Source of the DNA: Echinococcus granulosus
Taxonomy: Eukaryota; Platyhelminthes; Cestoda; Cyclophyllidea; Taeniidae
DNA length: 37,903 bases
Assembly: GCF_000524195.1 (NCBI RefSeq)
Contig: NW_020170439.1
Coordinates: 79,712-117,614 of the forward strand
Direction: 5' to 3'
The stretch's first letter is position 1, and each line of letters starts with the position of its first letter. The notes under the pieces are model-generated. The model was not told the DNA's origin and did not search any database. It saw only the letters and a list, made by a program, of their open reading frames with translations. A program made the translations under genes and the position numbers. Of this stretch, positions 1 to 12,783 are shown in pieces.

Positions 1-37
1 CGATCTGCGTATCTTCAACACTGGTGCTTATATTGAT
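1..37 (+). CDS. Glycogen phosphorylase exon a (partial)
   Basis: Reads [12 protein letters not shown] after one leftover base, the counterpart of the residues just before the active-site loop. It ends in phase 0 at the strong donor GTGAGT (38). The upstream part of the exon is cut off by the window edge. Confidence 0.85.
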
Positions 38-3000
38 GTGAGTTCATTGGTGTTTAGAAAGTGCATCGACATGACAATGATTGTGATTGTGTATTGGATT
101 TATGTTGCTCCCAAGGCGAGAGTTGCGTTTGTACTTTTAGTTTTGTCCTTAAACAGACATTTTAAACCAAACTAATAAGACTGTGTGGTCAAAGGTGCCT
201 TAAATTATGTTAATTTCGCTTACCACTTTGATGATGATTGAGACCGAGGAAGGCACATCCTTTGAGTTCAATAAACGCTTTTTTTCTTTTTGATGAAGTT
301 GTAAAGGCTTCTAAGGGTATTATTCTCTGTCCTTATTCCCTTAGTGTTAATGGTGTCTCTAAACATCGGTCGATGGTTCTTTAGCGTATTAAGTAACTCC
401 GAAGCTACCACTGTGATTTTTACTGAATGAACGATACACTTATGTGGAATTTGCGGTACCTTCGTGCATCAATAAGCATGCTAGATTCCGAAATCAACTT
501 ATAGTAGTAATCTAGTTAAACTTGCTTAATTATTTAATCTATGGGCTACCTGTTTATATTGTTACTAACGTGACTACGATAACAAACAAAACACTTCATA
601 CGGTGGGACTGGGCCAAATTTCTTGATTTCCCAATCGATAAGGACTTTGGGATATTTTGTTATCTTTTTTACTTTTTCAAGAAGAGGTGATTAAATTTTA
701 GCAATTGGTTTTACTGATAAGGAAAGCATAAATTGGACAACACTTCCTAATTCATTTACTAAGAGACGCATGGGGGTATAAATTATTTTAACCCCTTTTA
801 TCGGAATCCTGAACTGGAAGAGTGATTTTAGAGCGCGTTTCTCTAATTCTTCTCTCATTAGGCATGCAAATGATGTGAATGTGTCGTTGAAATTTGTTCG
901 AATTCGCATTTTACACGTCGGACCTTAGCTGGTACTTCTAACCTCTGACAACCAAACATTTCTGGCCGAATGGAACTAGAAAATGGCCAAAATTTCTCGT
1001 TCTGCTAACCGAGAGTGTTGTTAAAATGCTCTTCTAAAGTGACTTTAAAAATTGATTTACTGAGATATCACTTTTAATTTGATTCACACTGACGCGCGAT
1101 TGACTAGCAATTGATAAACCGGTACTTGCAATCGACAGCCTGCATTTTTGTTCAAAAAGAATTCGAGTGTTTACTTTTATGGCATCATTGGGATTTTTAG
1201 TCCAAAATTTCAAACATTGTGCTATAAAGTAGGCAGGATTATTTTTTCGATGATTGTAGATCTGCCTTTTCCAGAGTTTTCACCCGAAATTCACTTAAGT
1301 TTTAGATTTTGCAAAACATATGGGGAATCAGACTTAGTGTAACCACGAGCTTACAAGTAGGATTCGATAATTTCGGCCTTCTAGTATCTTCGAATACACA
1401 GAATGGGGTTGGGGCGGAAGGGCACATAAGTGCCCTTTTGTAGAGCATTCTGTTATGCGCGTGTCCCTTCCAATTAAAACCCTTCAGCTGATTGGCTCAA
1501 AGTCAGCTGATTGATCGCACATATGGCAAACGGATTGGATGGGGCTCCATCCCCACCCCATTGGCTGCTGATATCACGTCCGCAAATTGGGCTGGTTGTC
1601 AGGCTTGCTAGCTTACCTTGCCTGTTTGGTCGTTCGCTTGCTGCCCTAGACGCGAAAGCTCGAAATTAATGCTCCTTCTGCTTCCTCTTTCTATAGGCTG
1701 TTTGTGGTCGCAACACAGCGGAGAATATCTCACGGGTGCTATACCCCAATGACAACTTCTTCCAGGGCAAGGAGCTTCGCCTAAAACAAGAGTACTTCCT
1801 TGTTGCGGCTACCATTCAGGTTGGTGCTTGAAGAGTGCTGGAATCGGCACTCTGTTATGAGTGGCTTTAGGTTTGGCCGCCCATAACAGGAATTTGTTAT
1901 CGCAAGCTTTTATTATCTCTTACGGGGAATCATAGTCCCCGGAGATTCTGAATAAACGCTGATTAGGTTAAAAGAAGACCAATCTATTATAAGCATAGCG
2001 TAGGGCTCGGGCGTTGGTTACATTAGAGGCCAAATTGTGCGAGATTGAAGTGGGCAGAGTAGTAACAGCACAGCCTTTGTACTTGTTTGAACGCCTTCTC
2101 CTACATCCAACATATTCGTTCCTCTGCTTAGACCACCACAACAGCATTTAATTTAAGCAAACTGCTAGATAGGATAGAGGAATGAGAACAATAGCTATCA
2201 TTGGTTAGATTTTGAAGAATTTGTTTTCTCACTTCTTTTACAAATTATCGCTTGGGGTTTGACAACATTGCCCGCTCTTCTTTGGAACCTTTCTCAAAGA
2301 GTGAGAGTGTGTAATCAAACACACAAATTCAGGTAGCATCTCTGGATTTCACTCTTTTTTCCCAACCTTTCTACCGCATCGGCATTTCTGTGCTGTGCAT
2401 CCGTTTTTCGGAGCCATTCTCAGCTTCCTGTGACATGAGGATGTATCTAATCCTCTGTAATTTTGAGTTATTATTCCTTAAGAAAGTCTTCGATGGGCTC
2501 AAAACCCGTCCTGCTTTATTATTATCCATTATGTAGAAATTGTGATTGGAGTGATTATCAAGACAGAATGCTTCCTGGATAATTTCTTCGCTGTAGGTTT
2601 ACCAATTTAGTTGTCTATATCAGACACCTTTCTTTTTTCGGTCGATCAATTTGCCAACAAACATAAAATGGCAGGGATTTTAGTTCTAGAGAATGCATGA
2701 CGCGTATCCTTTACTTTATCTTGAAATTGTCAAAAAATTTTGCAGTCAATGTAATCTGAAGGTAGTAGAGACTTACAGAGAATTGTCTAGAGCCTTATCT
2801 GAAACATGAACGCAGGTGTGAATAAGTGGATTCCTAATCAAGATCCCAGAAGCCTGTGTTGAATAATTAGGCAACTTGATAATGTGAAAACTAAACCACT
2901 CTTTTGAAGTTTGCCATGTAATATAATTGACAAGGATGTAAAACAACCGGAAAATAGGCGAAGTTAAACTTGATAATATAATCAGGCAGTTTATACAAGC

Positions 3001-6000
3001 ATCTAAAAAGCTTTTTTCATAATTCTCTAATCCAATGCTTCTAATTTATCATACATTTAGGTTGTTACATAGACTATTAGCACAGGTAAATTTTCGTAAA
3101 ACGTTGTGACCAAAATCTACGGTTATTTTTCTTTTATTAGGTTTATTTTTATCCACATATTTATTTCGTGCTTTCCGTCGGCGCTGAGGACGAAACAAAT
3201 CTTCAGTTCCTATTCCTTTAGATTTGGTTTTTAAAACTCATCAACCATATTAAGACTTTGGGAATTCCGAATTCCCCTTTATTTGTCTGGAAGGTTTTTC
3301 TAGGCATTGTAACTCAAACCTGCTATACTGACTTTGATTCAGAATCCCAGAAGTTTCTCTGGATAATTATCTTGGATTCGGTTTTTTGATGAGGTAAAGG
3401 AAAGGAGTAAGCCAAGTTAGGTACATTGAAAGCGGCAAATTGACGTTTGAAGTTCTATTAAATTCATGCCATCTTTCCCCTCCAGGCCTTAGCCTTACAT
3501 TTGAAGACCATTTTGATTGTTTTTTCAGCACCTTTTACCGCATTAATGTCATTGGCTCTGGAAGTCACATTGAACGATTTGTTGGGTTCTGTCTCTTTCG
3601 TTACCTATTCTTAAGGAAAGGAAATGAGTGATCAAGGTTGGACACAATTTAAATTGTGGGAGGGGGTGTCTAGACGCCTGTTTCATGTATTCCACCAAAT
3701 TCGGCTTCATTGAAGATGATTCGCGTGGATTGTGATGATACGAACATTAGATTTGCTCTCTGAAATTGGTCTAGGAGGCTATTTAGAGCATTCCAACGGC
3801 TTTACCTAGTACTTTTATTAGGTTGGGCTTTTGGGGTTCAAATTATTGGAGCATCATAGGCGATTAGGTAATCCCCTTAATTTAACCGTGTCTGAGTTTT
3901 TGGTTCCTAAATGAACGTTTAGTTGTCTATTTCGAGTACTCAGTCAACTCTTAGGTAGTCTTGAAACTACCCCATGGTCTGCTTGGATAATTTCCCAAAC
4001 ACTTTCTTCTTGTTCATTTGGAAGTGTTTGTTTTTGGACTTAAACTGTAATAGAGCTTGAAGGTTCTATAACTGATTTAATCAATTTGATTTCTTGCAAA
4101 TACAAATGTCTGGAGTACCACTCAGTGTATTTTATGGCCTATAGAGACTTAGGAACTTATTCATAAATTATGGACGAAGATTTGAACGTTTCGGAGTGCT
4201 AAATTCCTATTCCTTTCCCCTACAAACGTTAGGATATTATTCGACGCTACCGCATCACAATAAATGGGCCACGGTCTCTCGACCGTCTTCACGAGAAGGT
4301 TGCTATTCAATTGAATGATACACATCCTTCCTTTGCCATCCCTGAGATGATGCGTGTTCTGGTCGACATTGAAGGCATGGAATGGGAAAAGGTGAGTGCC
4401 TAACTCTCCTTGAAGTCGATTTAAGGGGCGTTATAAGGCATAAAACTTTATAAATGCATAAATTGCCTGCTTAGAAGTATTTTAGTCTCTCTTTTGCTTA
4501 TGTTCCAGGCCTGGAAGATCAGCTGTGCCACCTTCGCGTACACAAACCATACCATCTTGCCTGAGGCTCTGGAACGCTGGCCTTGCAGTATGCTCCAGCA
4601 CATTCTTCCGCGTCACCTGGAGATCATTTACCGCATTAACCATGAGTTTTTGCAGGTTAGGGGTGATGAATGAACGAGTTTTGTCGTGGTTCCTGTAAGG
4701 ATAAATATTGGGCACATATTCCATGAGGACCAGTGATGCAGAATTTAAATATTGTCTTTGAATAGATGAAACAGCTATTACGCCTTTGTTTTTTCCAGTT
4801 GATTACCTTCCCTTGTGATAAATATACCCTAGTAGTTATCTTTTTGCTTGAGAAAAGCATTTTCAGGAATTGTTTTTAGTTTGCTGTGGTCGTAACTATA
4901 ACTGACTGGGCTGCGGAGTACCCTGCATTTCCAAGCTCAACGCAGTCATTTTTGAGCCTCCTAAGCCACCCATAGACGTACTAGTGGAAATCCTATCCGC
5001 ATAATGAGCACCTATGCTGACAGCGTGTTTTCTCACATTCTGTGTATGACGGTATGCTGTTTCGTATCCCAATTCATTTGACGTGTTTCACAACCGTCTT
5101 CGCTCCAGGGTGAAACTTGTTTTGAATCTAAAAGACTGCGACAAACATGTTCCCTTAAAGCATCATGATTTCTCGATTTGGAAATCTCTTTAAAGCACTC
5201 GTCTTTGCCATCCACAGCAAAGAGTAAATGGGTCCTCTCGTCATAGCTGCATTTTCATCAGTTCTAGCTGAACTTGAATAGAAAGAAAGGGTAGAACACT
5301 AAATATGGTCTTGAAATATCCCCTTTTCAACATAGCTGGTGCTGGCTAAATGGCCCGGAGATTTGGATCGTATGCGTCGGATGTCTATCATTGAGGAGGA
5401 CGGAGAGAAGCGCGTCAACATGGCCTATCTTTGCATCATCGGTTCTCACGCTGTGAACGGCGTCTCAGAGGTCCACACGAATATTCTCAAACGCGAAACG
5501 TGGGTTTTAGCGCTCTTCCAGCTTCTATAAATATCGTTTAACTAGTTTACCAGAGTCTAGCCTCTCTAAATCTAGGTTCCACAGCTTCTACGAACTGTGG
5601 CCTGATAAGTTCCAAAATAAGACCAACGGCATTACGCCAAGGCGTTGGCTCCTGCTGTGCAATCCTTCGCTGTCAGATGAGATTATGGAGGCCCTGGGAG
5701 ATGACAACTGGATCACACACTTTGAGCGGTTGAAGGATCTTCGCAAAATGTCGGACAATGTCGGATTTCTGCTCAACTTGATGCGTATCAAAAGGGATAA
5801 TAAGGCCAAGTTTGCCTCATACATGGAACAGCATCAGAACGTTAAGATCGATCCCTCTACAATGTTTGATATTCAGGTGAGGTGGGGAGATAAATTCTCC
5901 CGAATTGGATTCATTTCAGATAAGCAGCCCTGATGAATTTGTGACGTTTTTGCAAGTGGGTTGGGTTAGCAAGTGCGAAAAGCAATCAATCTTTCATAAT

Positions 6001-9000
6001 TTACACAAATTTCATGGTTTTCTCGTGAAGTCATTTCAATGTCAGTTAAACTGTAAAGTATACTGGGGTATGTCTCCTTTCGACTTTTCTATAAATGACT
6101 AAATTTCCATTATTAATGCATCTGCTTCCAGGGCCACAGGATGTAACATCCTGCCCTCCTATTTGATCCCTACGCCCCAAATACATTACTTGGGCATCTC
6201 TATCAGTTCATGGCAGCTGATCGCACACAGTCATGTCGCAAACGGATTGATTAATTTTTTAAATCAACGAAGTAGATGCAGAAGTTTTCTTTTGTGGCTT
6301 CCTCGCAGCAATTTATCCATTCGGTCAAAAATATGGACCCCAGTGGTTGAGTTTCGCCTAATTTTGCTGAAAAAATCACTAGCTTTCGTAACTGAAAATA
6401 GGGTAATGGCAGTATAATCACATTCCCTGGTTAGTCTAGGTCGTGCCTTTTTCTATTTTCTGGAAAAAAATAGTTGTCAACACCTTTCACCAAGTTCACT
6501 GGAAACCCAACTAGATTCGTTTACTAAAAACCTCACCCTTCTATCGCCATTTGGCCACTCATTGGAATTATTCGTGTAGCTTCACCAGCTTGACTGATTT
6601 TGGAATGTGCCAAATTGGAGCTAGTCCTGCAAAAGTTATGTTTAAATACTGGCTACGAATAAAATAGAGGCCAATTAATGGTCGCTAAAGTGAATTTTGA
6701 CTGAGGTTTCGTGCCTGTTTGATAGTTTATCTTGCCTCCTCAGATAACACCTGGAAATTCGTCTTTTAACAAGCTTAAATTGCTGCTAAGTGCCCCATAA
6801 AACAATGAGATTGGAGGGGCAGGCGTTTTCAGTTTTTAGTGATAGAGAAAGGAGGGAGTTGCTTGAAAAATCAGGACTTAGGGTACTATTCGGTCTACCA
6901 GAAGAACGACTCATTATTCGTGTTACTTTTTTTCGTTCACTTTGTCAAGATGTTTTGGTGCTTGTTACTTTTATGCAAGAATTTCCTCTGAAACTGAGGA
7001 GTGCGTCCTTTAGCAAATATTTTTACTCATTGACTGTGATGCAGACTCTAAACGAATTTTTTACAAAAAAGATCAGTAAATTGGTCTATTAGACAGTCTT
7101 TTAAACTATGAATGAAAGAAGTGGCAGTGGAGGAATGAAGCTAAATTGGGTTTGAAGATTGATTATCCTTTATAAGGTTTAACTGAGGTATTGTAGGTGT
7201 TTAAATTCAAAAAAAGTATCACCATAGCTTAGGAAAAGAACTAGATTTACCTTTGATTGCTTTCCCGTTGCATTGCAGGTAAAGCGCATCCATGAATACA
7301 AGCGCCAGCTGTTGAACTGCTTCTACGTGATCGCGCAGTACAACCGGATTAAGGCGAATCCGAACTTGAAGATGGTGCCGCGTACTGTAATGATTGGTGG
7401 AAAGGCGGCGCCTGGCTATCACATGGCCAAGTTGATCATCAAACTCATCAACTCTGTTGGTAAAGTGATCAACAATGACCCTATTGTGCGTGGAAGACTC
7501 AAGGTTCGTGGATATCTTTCATATGTTTTAGCCATTCATGCATTATTCCACTCATTCGCCCATCATTCTACTCTGGACCCAACCACTCGCTCATTCCTGC
7601 ATTCGTTTATTTATTCATCAAATTTGTGGAAGTAGTTGTGACTGTCTCTGCGAGTTGAGCAGTGGCTAATAAAGTATGTGGTTAGTAAATTACTGAAATG
7701 TGCCGATGTTGATAGATACATTATGGTGGAGATGGACAGGTGACACTTTGAGTCAAAGACAAGTGTGCAAGTAGGTTATCAGGTAACGAAGTGATGAACG
7801 GACGATGGAGGGTGAGGTGCTCCAACAATGATAGAAGTGACTAGTATTAATTTGTCGATTTTTCCTGTTGTTGGCGGCGATGTAGCTTGTGTTTCTGGAG
7901 AACTACCGGGTTTCCTTGGCTGAAAAGATCTTCCCCGCGGCGGACCTGTCGCAGCAGATCTCCACTGCCGGCACTGAGGCATCGGGCACTGGCAACATGA
8001 AGTTCATGGTGAGCGTCATTGTTCCGCTTACTACTCTTCCTAGTTTTCTCTAAGTGACGGACTTCATTTTCTACGTTTCAACCCATTTTGGAAACCAGAA
8101 AACAAGTGAATTTATTGTTGAATTCCAACAGACTTCAATCAATCAACTTCGTCTGCTTGGCTTTCTAATTTGAAGCTTCTAAATGTTTGATCATATTTAG
8201 CCTCTAAGACTAGAGATGTATCAAGTTTTACGCTGAAATTCCTTAAGTGGTTTCCTTGTGTTATCATTAACAAAGAAAATCTGTTAGCTTAAAATTGACT
8301 GGAGTTCTCCAAGTTGTCGAATACTCCCATCAAATGGTAGAGCCACGTACGCAGGAGCAGAAACAGTTTTTTTGGGTTTCTTAATTAATGATTCTTAAGT
8401 TGATTTTTAAAATACATTGTTCCAAAAAAACCAGCTACTTTGTTGAAATTTTGAGAAAAGAACTTTTTGTCATTTTTTATTTTAACGACCTCTGTCTGAC
8501 TTCAATTTCATTTACTCAAGGTTCTTCTTAACCTCCGAATTTGCCTTTTCTTCTTTCTGGACTTTAGTGCTCTTTTAGAAACTTTTTTGTAGTAGCTAAA
8601 CTATTCATCACGATCATTGCGATTCGGCTTGCCTCTTAACTTACTAGGTGATATCTTCGTGGTGGTTTCTGGCGGCCAAGTGAGAGCTAAATTAATCAGA
8701 TTTGAGGCTTTTAGGAGTGCTCCATGCATCTACCAAAAAATACACTCCAATGGAAATACGGAATCGCAGACTTTTTAAAGGGTCATTATGCATTACTTTT
8801 TATCACGTAATAAACTTAAATCAGGTAATGTCGCGCTTTTCCCCTTTAAAAATACAAAATTTTGTCCAAGGCTATGCTTTACTGGTCATGCAGGCCTGTA
8901 ATATACCAGCCAATTTACTTTATCTTAAGACCTGGTAAGAGAGGGTTGCTTTGAGTCTTAAATCTTACTTCTGCTAGGTAATTTCCACACACATTCAGAA

Positions 9001-12000
9001 AGGGGAGTAAAACTAAAGCTGGATAATGGCTCCCTAAATTGTTAAAAGCAATCAAATAATATGGTCTGTATGATAGGAAGTAGGCACACGTTTTCCGATA
9101 CGTTTTTGTTTTGCATAACTTAAACATGATTTGGTCTTCGATGACGAAAGTAACATCCATTCATCATGGCCTTGGTGAATTGCCCAACTCACTGACTAAA
9201 GTCTAACCTTTGTGTAAAGTGCCGAGTTTTCGAAATAATGCGACGTAATTTCCTAGTCCGTTTTTATGGCTATCTTTAAAAACGTGTTTTTATGGCTTTA
9301 TTGAATTTTAAGTTATTTTGAGCGCAGTATCAGCTGGACAGGAGATCATCGCACTGCCAGTCTAGTAACCTTGTCACTAGTCAATCAAAATAGACTTAAG
9401 AACTACGAATATTTTTAATCTACCTATTTTTCGAAAAAAGAAATTTCATTGGCTACAAATGGAAGACTATAAAAGCACTACTCAAATCGAAATTGTTTTG
9501 TGCATTGAATTTGGCGTATTGTCTACATTGACCAACTAAAGCTAATTGGTTAGTTAAATGAATTATTCGACCTTTTGTAGCTCAACGGAGCTCTCACTTT
9601 GGGCACATTGGACGGTGCCAACATTGAGATGTGCGAGGAATGCGGACGAGAAAATATGTTTATCTTCGGCATGACTGTGGAACAGGTTGAGGAACTCAAC
9701 CGCAAAGGGTAGGCAACTCATTCGTCACCCTCCGTTCAGAATAAATTCTCTTCTTTCGTAAATGGACATCAGAATTTTTAATTAAAATTATTCACATCCA
9801 GATATCTTCATTTGACCACTAAAGTTCCTTAAGAACGGATGTGTACATTTTCGTCTACTTTCTTGAAATGGAATCTAACCCAAAGTTATCTCATCTGATG
9901 TGTGGAATTAATAACCTGATTCGTCTGTCTTCCTTGACTTATAGATGCGGTTTGGTTAGTCCAATGTCGGTTAGCTATTCCAGAACAATCCCTCTTCATT
10001 TTTATTTTTCCTACTTCGATAAACAGATGTAGGATTGGTTGGTTGTGGTTGTTCAAAATTGACTGTCTTCCTCAATCATTTCTCTGAATTGGGATTCAGC
10101 TCAACAGATGCACAAATTCTGGAATCTTCGTCATGGCGTTCTTGAGTTCATCTTACCTTGTATTACCAAGTTCCGTCTACTAGTTCGGTTCATTAGAAAT
10201 CCCTTATTTAACTTCTTCGGCTCCTCAATCTTTTTCAAATAATCCAGTGTTGTTAACTGCTACAAAGACGCTACTATTTCACACACAGTTTGGTCTGAGT
10301 GAATTCACTTTCAGATCTTCCGCACAGCTTTTGACTAATTTGCAATTAAGGTTACAACTGCCTGCCGATCATCGACTGGAGTGTCTGACACCTCCTTTAT
10401 TCATGTTTTGAGGTGTTAAATCTACCTCTATTGGGGTTCGCAAAAAGCTTCCATCGTTAAAACCGACCTAAATTGTTTGTAGTTCTCATGATAGCTGAGA
10501 CCAGAGATGTTGCACAAATATAACTACACCAAAGCTTTCATTCGAGGCAGTTTTGAAATGATGCAAAGCTATCGTATATATGATAGTTCTAAGGGTTATA
10601 TTATTAGCTTCCTTGTACCATTTGTAACAGTTCCTTCTTATTTTTCACAAAGAAATACCTATTGTCCCGATTAAGCGAAGAGTTCATATTTCAGCTAATC
10701 TTTCCCAGACATGTTCACCCGTGTTGCGCATTTACGTTCGGTAGTCTTTTCCATTCATGAATAAATGATTCATTATCTGGCCTTAGCATTTCACGATTTA
10801 CTAGTCTTCTTCATCATAAAGTAAGCTTCGACCAATTTTTATTTCTTTCTTCTCTGAAGTGGAGGCATTCATCTACTTCTGCATGCTCCAGAATAAAGCA
10901 GGAACATTAAAATTGCAAGTGAATTTGAAATCTGAAATTATTTTGCGTCATAATGTATGATTGCTTTTTTGTTGATCTAAGGGTTTTTATTTGTTGGCTG
11001 ATTTTACAATCAGTCATTTATCTTCCCCGACGCATGAATGGATGTTTATGGTTATATAACAGGCTAAATAGTTGTTAAACGGGTTCCTATTAACATGAAT
11101 CATTTAAGACGACGATTTACCGCAGTACTTCCCTTAAAAGCCATTCGTAGTCTAAAAGTTGGTAAAGGACTTCCTGAGGTAAAGGCTAATTTTAAACTTA
11201 TGATTAGGTTGCTTCTCCATCTTGACATTCATGACCTCTTACCGTTGCTGACATTTGACAAGCTTAGAACACCCGTTAAATCGGTTTCATTTATGTCAGA
11301 CTTGTTTTTTTTTACTTGCCATTATCTATGAAGAGCATCAGGTGTCCTCGATGGGAGTTTAAACTGATAACTCCTGAAATGGATTTCATCTATAACCATA
11401 AAACAACTCAATACCTTCATTACATTCCAATACTTTACCAAGAATATTTTCGCCTCCCTGGCTGTCGTGTACAAATTAGCAAGGCCCATTTCATTGATAT
11501 GAGCATGCAGGTCCATCTGCTTGTCTTACCTTGTAGCTACAAATCTCAGGACTTCATCAATGCCTGCCCCGAATTGAAGCAAGTTTTGGAGCAGCTGAAT
11601 AGCGGCTTTTTCTCACCCGAACAGCCGGATCTTTTCAGGGACATCTATAAGACCATGATGTTTGGCGACCGCTTCATGCTCTGTGCCGACTTTGCAGACT
11701 ACATGCGGGCTCAGGCTGAGGTTGACAAGGCCTATGAGGTAAGTCTTGTTGTCCTTTCTTCCCCTCTTTCCTCTTGCCCCTATTGCTTTGGCACTTTTTG
11801 CGCGAAGATCGACTCCTTTGCAAAGTGACCTTTTTGAAATTGGTCAGATATCGAAAAAGCTTTTTGCATCGCTATGGTAGAACAAGCGGTTATTTCGTTT
11901 CAGTCGGGGGTTACTAATTATAGGCTACAAATGTCCTGAAAAAATTCACCTCCATAGCTTTGAACATGAAGGTTTCGATTGGTTAAGGGCGAAATTGGTG

Positions 12001-12608
12001 GTTCGAAATGGTTGCACATGTCGGATAACTGTTGACAAATTGCGGTTTTATTCAGACAAAAGATAGAACTCACATTCTCAGGTGTTGATGAACGGTAAAG
12101 GACCTTGAAAATTGAAGTCTCGAAACCATGCTAGGTTTAAATAGAAATAACAGTTTTCTGAAAAGGCAATCAAACTAGAAGTTAGCCTTTACTTTTAAAA
12201 TTATTCGTCTAGACATGCATTCTAGATGAGCTAAACGCAGTGTCTGTGGGATGGGAGGGGGAGAGAATTGCAGAATATGAGTTAAATGACCGACTAATCT
12301 TACCCACTCCACTGCTCCAATTTGCTGACCGCTCCTACCCCGTCCTCAAGCACTAAGGAGAGAAAATTACAGAACGGTTTCTATCTATTTAGCTAACTCT
12401 TCCACCTTTCCACATACAGGACGAGATGCGGTGGGCACGAATGGTTCTAGCCAACATTGCGGGTGCATGGAAGTTCTCTTCCGATCGCACCATCCGAGAG
12501 TACGCCCATGACATCTGGGGAGTGGAGCCGCGGGAGGAGAAGATGCCCGCGCCTTTTGAGAATGTCGAAGATGCCGTACCTGCCCAGACCCCTGCCGCCG
12601 CCAAGTAG
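1..12608 (+). CDS. Glycogen phosphorylase, 3' part (11 exons, 5' end outside window)
   Basis: The enzyme splits alpha-1,4 glucosyl bonds of glycogen with phosphate and releases glucose-1-phosphate in the cytosol. Coding parts: 1-37, 1697-1819, 4233-4391, 4509-4655, 5336-5499, 5576-5876, 7279-7503, 7886-8008, 9581-9708, 11537-11738, 12420-12608. They join without a frame break into 598 residues ending at TAG. Seen: YPNDNFF active-site loop (visible residues 28-34), [11 protein letters not shown] with the catalytic-site His (84), [24 protein letters not shown] with the phosphate-binding Arg and Lys (313, 318), [12 protein letters not shown], and [12 protein letters not shown] with the pyridoxal phosphate Lys (424). 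By comparison with the animal enzyme (about 842 residues) roughly 250 N-terminal residues are missing, including the regulatory N-terminal serine. Identity is firm. Which paralogue or species is not determined. Confidence 0.97.
38..1696 (+). other. Intron a-b of glycogen phosphorylase
   Basis: 1,659 bases, AT-rich except for a more GC-rich stretch at about 1400-1650. That stretch holds a perfect 8-bp stem-loop (1418-1437), a direct repeat TCAGCTGATTG (1484-1494 and 1503-1513) and a segment resembling one at 6214-6249. No exon is seen. Confidence 0.9.
1418..1437. repeat. Perfect inverted repeat, 8-bp stem with 4-base loop
   Basis: AAGGGCAC, loop ATAA, GTGCCCTT. Lies in intron a-b of glycogen phosphorylase, inside a more GC-rich patch. 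Confidence 0.8.
1697..1819 (+). CDS. Glycogen phosphorylase exon b
   Basis: 41 codons in phase 0, after the acceptor TTTCTATAG and before the donor CAG/GTTGGT. Encodes [20 protein letters not shown] and then [14 protein letters not shown]. The NDN triplet belongs to the loop that gates substrate access to the active site in this family. Confidence 0.95.
1820..4232 (+). other. Intron b-c of glycogen phosphorylase
   Basis: 2,413 bases, AT-rich, bounded by CAG/GTTGGT and GTTAG. I see nothing recognisable inside. Confidence 0.9.
4233..4391 (+). CDS. Glycogen phosphorylase exon c
   Basis: 53 codons in phase 0 with donor AAG/GTGAGT. Begins [20 protein letters not shown] and continues into [19 protein letters not shown]. 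The His of NDTHP contacts the sugar at the catalytic site in the family. Confidence 0.96.
4509..4655 (+). CDS. Glycogen phosphorylase exon d
   Basis: 49 codons in phase 0 between TTCCAG and CAG/GTTAGG. Contains [20 protein letters not shown], a highly conserved block of the family, then [22 protein letters not shown] sequence (here [16 protein letters not shown]). Confidence 0.96.
4656..5335 (+). other. Intron d-e of glycogen phosphorylase
   Basis: 680 bases. No feature seen. Confidence 0.9.
5336..5499 (+). CDS. Glycogen phosphorylase exon e
   Basis: Starts [20 protein letters not shown] after CATAG and includes [18 protein letters not shown]. It ends in phase 2 (...GAA AC) before GTGGGT. 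The threonine codon is completed by the first base of the next exon, which fixes the otherwise ambiguous donor. Confidence 0.95.
5576..5876 (+). CDS. Glycogen phosphorylase exon f
   Basis: 301 bases. One base completes a Thr codon, then [20 protein letters not shown] follows and the exon ends STMFDIQ before GTGAGG. This is the longest coding exon of the gene in the window. The intron before it is only 76 bases. Confidence 0.97.
5877..7278 (+). other. Intron f-g of glycogen phosphorylase
   Basis: 1,402 bases. Holds a 17-base palindrome (6137-6153) and a segment similar to one in intron a-b. A 100-codon open frame (6790-7092) has no protein-like character and is within chance expectation. Confidence 0.9.
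6137..6153. repeat. 17-base palindrome
   Basis: CAGGATGT, one central A, ACATCCTG. In intron f-g of glycogen phosphorylase, 60 bases before the segment that resembles intron a-b. Confidence 0.75.
7279..7503 (+). CDS. Glycogen phosphorylase exon g
   Basis: 75 codons in phase 0. Opens [20 protein letters not shown] and includes [19 protein letters not shown]. The Arg and Lys of KRIHEYKRQ bind phosphate or the cofactor in the family. The donor is AAG/GTTCGT, chosen because the next exon resumes at the conserved VFLENY. Confidence 0.96.
7504..7885 (+). other. Intron g-h of glycogen phosphorylase
   Basis: 382 bases. Includes a pyrimidine-rich CATT/CACT-type stretch (about 7535-7620). Nothing else seen. 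Confidence 0.85.
7886..8008 (+). CDS. Glycogen phosphorylase exon h (pyridoxal phosphate lysine)
   Basis: 41 codons in phase 0. Encodes [20 protein letters not shown] and then [16 protein letters not shown]. The cofactor-binding Lys codon is AAG at 8000-8002. The donor is ATG/GTGAGC. Confidence 0.97.
8009..9580 (+). other. Intron h-i of glycogen phosphorylase
   Basis: 1,572 bases, AT-rich. No feature seen. Confidence 0.9.
9581..9708 (+). CDS. Glycogen phosphorylase exon i
   Basis: Encodes [20 protein letters not shown] and [18 protein letters not shown]. It ends in phase 2 (AAA GG) before GTAGGC. The Gly codon is completed across the intron. Confidence 0.96.
9709..11536 (+). other. Intron i-j of glycogen phosphorylase
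   Basis: 1,828 bases, AT-rich. The open frame running into exon j from 11316 is intronic before 11537. No other feature seen. Confidence 0.9.
11537..11738 (+). CDS. Glycogen phosphorylase exon j
   Basis: The acceptor TTGTAG (11531-11536) is preferred to the nearer TCTCAG at 11550 because only it restores the frame (GG+C = Gly) and gives [20 protein letters not shown]. It continues [16 protein letters not shown]. The donor is the strong GAG/GTAAGT. Confidence 0.95.
11739..12419 (+). other. Intron j-k of glycogen phosphorylase
   Basis: 681 bases between GAG/GTAAGT and ATACAG. No feature seen. Confidence 0.9.
12420..12608 (+). CDS. Glycogen phosphorylase last exon k
   Basis: Starts [20 protein letters not shown] after ATACAG, continues [17 protein letters not shown] and ends in an Ala/Pro-rich tail [11 protein letters not shown] at TAG (12606-12608). 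The tail is of lineage-specific type; the part before it is conserved. Confidence 0.97.
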   Translation, partial: DEMRWARMVLANIAGAWKFSSDRTIREYAHDIWGVEPREEKMPAPFENVEDAVPAQTPAAAK

Positions 12609-12770
12609 ATCTTCGCCTTACCTCCATTTTAGTCCCCCTCATCACTCCAATCACCCTCACTAATAATGCAACCATGACCCGTATCTCCGTTCTTTCTATC
12701 TATTTGACATCGTTGTTGCTGATGTCGGCAATGGCGTTTTGTTGATGCTAGTGATGAAGTCGTTGGCTCA

Positions 12771-12783
12771 CCCCCCCCCCCCC
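12771..12783. repeat. Poly-C run (13 bases)
   Basis: Thirteen consecutive C about 160 bases after the phosphorylase stop, probably in the 3' UTR. Its length is prone to error in assembly. Confidence 0.9.

Noticed and set aside
6790..7092. 100-codon open frame in phosphorylase intron f-g
   Set aside because: No domain or splice context, and within chance expectation.
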